The translations under genes were made by a program, and so were the position numbers. DNA of 34,401 nucleotides from a virus, in the IMG/VR virus record IMGVR_UViG_3300025146_000042, positions 1-34,401 of that record, one strand, 5' to 3'. Positions 32,366-34,401 of the stretch are shown in pieces. The notes beneath the pieces are model-generated. The model searched no databases. It worked only from the letters and a program-made list of their open reading frames with translations, and had not been told where the DNA came from. The stretch's first letter is position 1. Every line of letters starts with the position of its first letter.

Positions 32366-32632
32366 ATGGCTGCGGGCAAGATTCAGATCGACCGTCAGAC
32401 GGTTCTGCTGCTGGTTGGCCTACTCGGAGGAGGTGGCAGCGTCACCAAGGTGGTCACCGACATCTCGGACATCAAAGAGAGGGTGGTTCGGATTGAGACT
32501 CGCATGGATGAACAGCGTCGGGCTGACCGACGCTCCGAAGTACCTCGATGGCTCCAGCGAGAGCCCAGCGCTTCTCAATCCGCCCCAGAGCAGAAACGTG
32601 CGAGTCTCCCTTCGGCATCACCGCATCCATAG
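32366..32632 (+). CDS. Holin-like small membrane protein
   Basis: An 88-residue protein with AAGGA before the ATG at 32366. Residues 9-29 are hydrophobic (RQTVLLLVGLLGGGGSVTKV). The sequence then runs TDISDIKERVVRIETRMDEQ, a short coil typical of phage holin and XhlA-type proteins. The last 35 residues are Ser/Pro/Arg-rich and lie antisense to the RusA gene, so this end may be a low-constraint extension. A holin would time release of the endolysin encoded on the other strand. The evidence is topology and neighbourhood only. Confidence 0.65.
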   Translation: MAAGKIQIDRQTVLLLVGLLGGGGSVTKVVTDISDIKERVVRIETRMDEQRRADRRSEVPRWLQREPSASQSAPEQKRASLPSASPHP

Positions 32633-32882
32633 TCCCGCCCAACAAATTGTCCAAGTCGGGGCGGGACCGGTGAGGGGCACCGACATGGGCTGACCGCTTC
32701 TTGCTGCTCCAGGACCTCGGCATTGCGATCCAGAAGATGATCGAGTCCCCATCCTGAAGCGTGCACCCGAGCGCTCGCAGCTTGTCCGCGAACGCCCGGT
32801 AACGCATCACGCACGGACGCTGCTCCCAGCGGTCCGACTGTGTCTGCCGGACCTTGGCGGTTGGCGAGACGTTGTATATCAC
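32472..32882 (-). CDS. rusA: RusA-family Holliday junction resolvase
   Basis: RusA dimers cut Holliday junctions and branched DNA, helping phage recombination or clearing branches before packaging. The 136-residue product has RQTQSDRWEQRPCVMRYRAF (12-31), then IAMPRSWSSKKR, then the signature SRPDLDNLLGGTMDAV with Asp76 and Asp78. Asp93 comes later (KGDSHVSALGRIEKRW). These match the catalytic Asp residues and following basic segment of the family. The start is the GTG at 32882, which overlaps the stop of the upstream 52-residue gene (GTGA). Longer versions of the frame would overlap two other genes. Its 3' end overlaps the rightward membrane gene by 161 bases. Confidence 0.9.
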   Translation of the reverse strand: MIYNVSPTAKVRQTQSDRWEQRPCVMRYRAFADKLRALGCTLQDGDSIIFWIAMPRSWSSKKRSAHVGAPHRSRPDLDNLLGGTMDAVMPKGDSHVSALGRIEKRWALAGAIEVLRSVGQPDAVHPCESQSEPPSL

Positions 32883-33037
32883 CGATGCACCTGCTCCGTT
32901 GTGCACTCGCCCAGGTTCCATCCCGCGGCTTGCGCCGCGAAGAAGGCCGTCTGCGCCACCACGCGCTTCTGCTGGCCAGATGCCATGTGCGTCACCAGCC
33001 ACTCTACTGGGCGATTCGGCGGAGCGTATTCAGGCAT
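32879..33037 (-). CDS. 52-residue small protein upstream of rusA
   Basis: The frame runs from ATG 33037 to a TGA overlapping the rusA GTG. GGAGA lies about seven bases before the ATG. The product begins MPEYAPPNRPVEWLVTHMAS and continues as an amphipathic helix (QQKRVVAQTAFFAAQAAGWN) to a short polar tail. The well-placed ribosome-binding site and both overlapping junctions support a real gene. It overlaps the 34-residue gene by 34 bases. Function unknown, possibly a rusA regulator or partner. Confidence 0.6.
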   Translation of the reverse strand: MPEYAPPNRPVEWLVTHMASGQQKRVVAQTAFFAAQAAGWNLGECTTEQVHR

Positions 33038-33108
33038 GGATCGTCTCCGAATGAAGCCAGGTCATGGCCGAGGTTCAGCGCCGCCGTCACCGCAATTGCG
33101 TACTTCAT
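33004..33108 (-). CDS. 34-residue peptide after endolysin
   Basis: The ATG at 33108 overlaps the endolysin stop (ATGA) and has GGAG upstream, inside the endolysin end. The product is MKYAIAVTAALNLGHDLASF followed by GDDPCLNTLRRIAQ. Its short hydrophobic N-terminus could be weakly membrane-associated. The tight junction favours translation. The size and lack of motifs leave function open, and it may be a leader peptide for the genes that follow. Confidence 0.45.
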   Translation of the reverse strand: MKYAIAVTAALNLGHDLASFGDDPCLNTLRRIAQ

Positions 33109-33599
33109 TGTTTCTTCTCCGCCAGTTCAAAGTGGACCAGGTCCACCAGTGGTTTCTTGCCCGGGTTCTGCAGCTTGTAGCGCTCGCAGTACACGGTGTG
33201 CTCCATCTCAAGGGACCTCCCAAGCTCATTCAGTGTGCGGTCCCACACTCCTCCCCAAACGATCGGGATGCGCATAAACCGCGCTGCGTCCTGGTAGGCC
33301 CTGGCTACGCGGTAGCACTGCGCAGCGCCCCAGGTGTACTCGCCGCGCACCCATGGCACCGCGTCGACGGCTAACCCGTCCTGGTGCTTCGAGCGCTCAG
33401 CGCGCGTGGTGCCGTTGGCCAGGTTTATGGAGTGCTCCAAGTCCGTGCGTATGCCATCGTGGATGCCGAAGTCGACGAAGCAGGTCGCCAGCGCGAGCCT
33501 GGCCACAGCCTGAAGCCTGGGCGCTACTCCGGATAGCTCGCTTTCGCTTTTGGAGCCGAATGCCCAGTCGCTCTGCGACGGAAGAACCAGGCGTACCAT
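33105..33599 (-). CDS. Endolysin, M15-type peptidase
   Basis: The 164-residue product resembles L-alanoyl-D-glutamate/VanY-type endolysins (such as the T5 lysin), which cut peptidoglycan stem peptides. I see a core GIHDGIRTDLEHSINL (45-60). Then comes SKHQDGLAVDAVP with zinc ligands His72 and Asp79, a WGG element (115-117), and LVDLVHFEL with Asp153 and His156. The spacing matches the family's HxxxxxxD...DxxH metal site. The ATG at 33599 overlaps the previous stop (TGATG), in preference to an upstream in-frame ATG. There is no signal peptide, so a holin or pinholin is needed for export. Confidence 0.9.
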   Translation of the reverse strand: MVRLVLPSQSDWAFGSKSESELSGVAPRLQAVARLALATCFVDFGIHDGIRTDLEHSINLANGTTRAERSKHQDGLAVDAVPWVRGEYTWGAAQCYRVARAYQDAARFMRIPIVWGGVWDRTLNELGRSLEMEHTVYCERYKLQNPGKKPLVDLVHFELAEKKQ

Positions 33600-33949
33600 C
33601 AGTCCTCGACCCTGCGCCAACCCTCGGGCGTGTGCTCGCGCTGCCGGATGACCTGGTAAACCGCGCCCTGCCCGCCTCCGAGGCGCAGCGTCTCGTGGGT
33701 GTCGTGCGGCCGGTGGTGGATCACGTCGCAGTGATCAACGCTTTCCAGCCGCAGGTACGAGATGAGCGGGTCTCCGCCCGTGTAGTGCACCACGCCGGTG
33801 TCATCGATGGCGTGGTGATGGCCCGTCTCCGAGTGGGCGACGATGAGCCGGGCGCCCTTGCGGGGCGCCACCTCGAAGCCGACCGGCACGGTCTCCACGC
33901 GACGAAACATCACATCACCCTGCGCACCCATTCGTTCGATCGTTTTCAT
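33599..33949 (-). CDS. QGDV-motif conserved hypothetical protein
   Basis: A 116-residue protein. The ATG at 33949 has GGAG seven bases upstream. It starts MKTIERMGAQGDVMFRRVET, then shows KGARLIVAHSETGHHHAI, then the HCDVIHHRPHDTH segment and GAVYQVIRQREHTPEGWRRV at the end. This matches my memory of a widespread phage/bacterial protein of unknown function with 'RQGDVLLxPV ... GExTGHxHxI ... QRxYxP...RRV'. Its clustered histidines (HHH, HH, H...H) could bind metal in a small cupin-like barrel. It is often encoded beside a DUF6745-type protein, as it appears to be here. Function unknown. Confidence 0.8.
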   Translation of the reverse strand: MKTIERMGAQGDVMFRRVETVPVGFEVAPRKGARLIVAHSETGHHHAIDDTGVVHYTGGDPLISYLRLESVDHCDVIHHRPHDTHETLRLGGGQGAVYQVIRQREHTPEGWRRVED

Positions 33950-34087
33950 CTGTTTTCTCCTGGCCCGTAGGCGTTTCTGATAGGCGGCTGCGCAGGCCCT
34001 GCATGCCCGGCAGCCGTTGGACTTGACACGGCCCGCTGAAGTCTCAGGTTCGCCATTCGAGATCCGTCTCCTCTTTGTTGAGCCCAT
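33950..34087 (-). other. Possible N-terminal zinc-knuckle extension, or a short gap
   Basis: The frame of the QGDV protein stays open upstream to an ATG at 34087, adding 46 residues with SNGCRACRACAAAYQKRLRA, a Cys-x2-Cys-x2-Cys knuckle followed by a basic helix. The good ribosome-binding site at 33949 argues for the short protein, while the knuckle-like sequence argues for something being encoded. A different frame (ATG 34054 to TGA 33946, 36 residues) also ends in an ATGA overlap. Only one of these can be right. Confidence 0.35.
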
Positions 34088-34401
34088 AAGTCCAGTAATT
34101 GGCTTCGCGCGCCGTGGCCATCTCCGGAGGCACGGGGAGCGCGAACGTCCGTCGAGTGCCGCACTCGACCTTGATGAACCGAGAGCGCGGCGCCTGCGGC
34201 AGGTCCACCTCCAGGAGCTGGCCGATCTGCGGATTGGGGTCCGTGTCGATGACCCGGCTCTGCAGCGCCGCCAGGATCGCGTGCCAGCCGAGCAGCTCCA
34301 CAGCTGCGCGGCGCAGCTCGGTGTTCTGCTGGCCGAGCGCCAGCGCCGGCGTCAGCGACGCGCGGTCGGTGATCCAGTTGGGCGGCACACGGACGCCGTC
34401 C
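34044..34401 (-). CDS. DUF6745-like protein, cut by window edge
   Basis: The C-terminal 119 residues of a larger leftward gene whose start is beyond the window (the frame is open at the edge). The visible part reads DGVRVPPNWITDRASLTPAL, then LRRAAVELLGWHAILAALQS, and after a link RFIKVECGTRRTFALPVPPE and EANYWTYGLNKEETDLEWRT. The order 'GV.VP..v', 'RR...E..G', 'C..T.r...L.VPP', 'A..WtyGl..ee' fits my recollection of the C-terminus of DUF6745-type proteins found with the QGDV family. Function unknown. Confidence 0.65.
   Translation of the reverse strand, partial: DGVRVPPNWITDRASLTPALALGQQNTELRRAAVELLGWHAILAALQSRVIDTDPNPQIGQLLEVDLPQAPRSRFIKVECGTRRTFALPVPPEMATAREANYWTYGLNKEETDLEWRT

Noticed and set aside
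32840-33374. Rightward frames opposite rusA, the short genes and the endolysin
   Set aside because: They conflict with the RusA and M15 signatures on the minus strand and show no ribosome-binding sites.
1-34401. Search for tRNA genes, CRISPR arrays, integrase and insertion sequences
   Set aside because: By eye I found no cloverleaf with a TTCGA-type arm, no regularly spaced short repeats, and no recombinase or transposase motifs.

Overview
The window looks like part of the genome of a tailed double-stranded DNA bacteriophage or prophage (Caudoviricetes) of a high-GC, probably Gram-negative, host. Reasons: a long run of tightly packed, mostly overlapping rightward genes in the classic head-to-tail order (large terminase, portal, scaffold, coat, adaptor, tail needle/knob-type proteins, ejection proteins, fibre), no long tape-measure or sheath/tube genes, a T5-type peptidase endolysin and a RusA resolvase. 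The absence of a tape measure together with three large Ala/Gly/Gln-rich proteins after the adaptor suggests a short-tailed (podovirus) particle with P22/T7-like ejection proteins. This is inference from order, length and composition, not from a database search. No tRNA, rRNA, integrase, CRISPR array or insertion sequence was seen.

Layout. 1-207 holds no convincing gene. 208-672 is a leftward hypothetical gene, divergent from the main operon across a 335-base gap. 1008-2347 is a chain of five small genes joined by ATGA/GTGA overlaps, including a DUF3310 protein. 2356-6527 holds the large terminase and portal, with a free-standing HNH endonuclease gene wedged between them. 6520-11878 is the head block: small genes, scaffold-like protein, two accessory head proteins, HK97-fold-like coat protein, a 24-residue Cys/Lys peptide and a beta-helix protein. 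11893-14673 holds a zinc-knuckle protein, a gp4-like adaptor and a gp10-like tail stabiliser. 14692-22868 encodes the putative ejection proteins, one with a C-terminal NNPGNL cell-wall domain. 22865-29712 encodes tail-tip and receptor-binding proteins, including an SGNH hydrolase, two tandem paralogues, a protein built of about 21-residue repeats and a large modular fibre. 29712-30323 encodes a glycosyltransferase-like protein.

From 30320 to the right edge most genes point left. Read in transcription order from the right edge they are: a DUF6745-like protein (cut by the window edge), a 'QGDV' small protein, an M15-type endolysin, two very short genes, a RusA resolvase, then (beyond a rightward three-gene island of membrane proteins at 31726-32632) a double zinc-ribbon protein, a small membrane protein, a 59-residue Cys-rich protein and a lipoprotein with a metzincin-like HExxHxxxxxH site. 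The rightward structural transcript and this leftward accessory/lysis transcript meet with overlapping stop codons at 30320-30323.

The most unusual parts are the leftward accessory arm (lipoprotein metalloprotease, Cys-rich microprotein, DUF6745/QGDV pair), the repeated recurrence of small Cys-knuckle proteins, and the internal-repeat architecture of several tail and ejection proteins.
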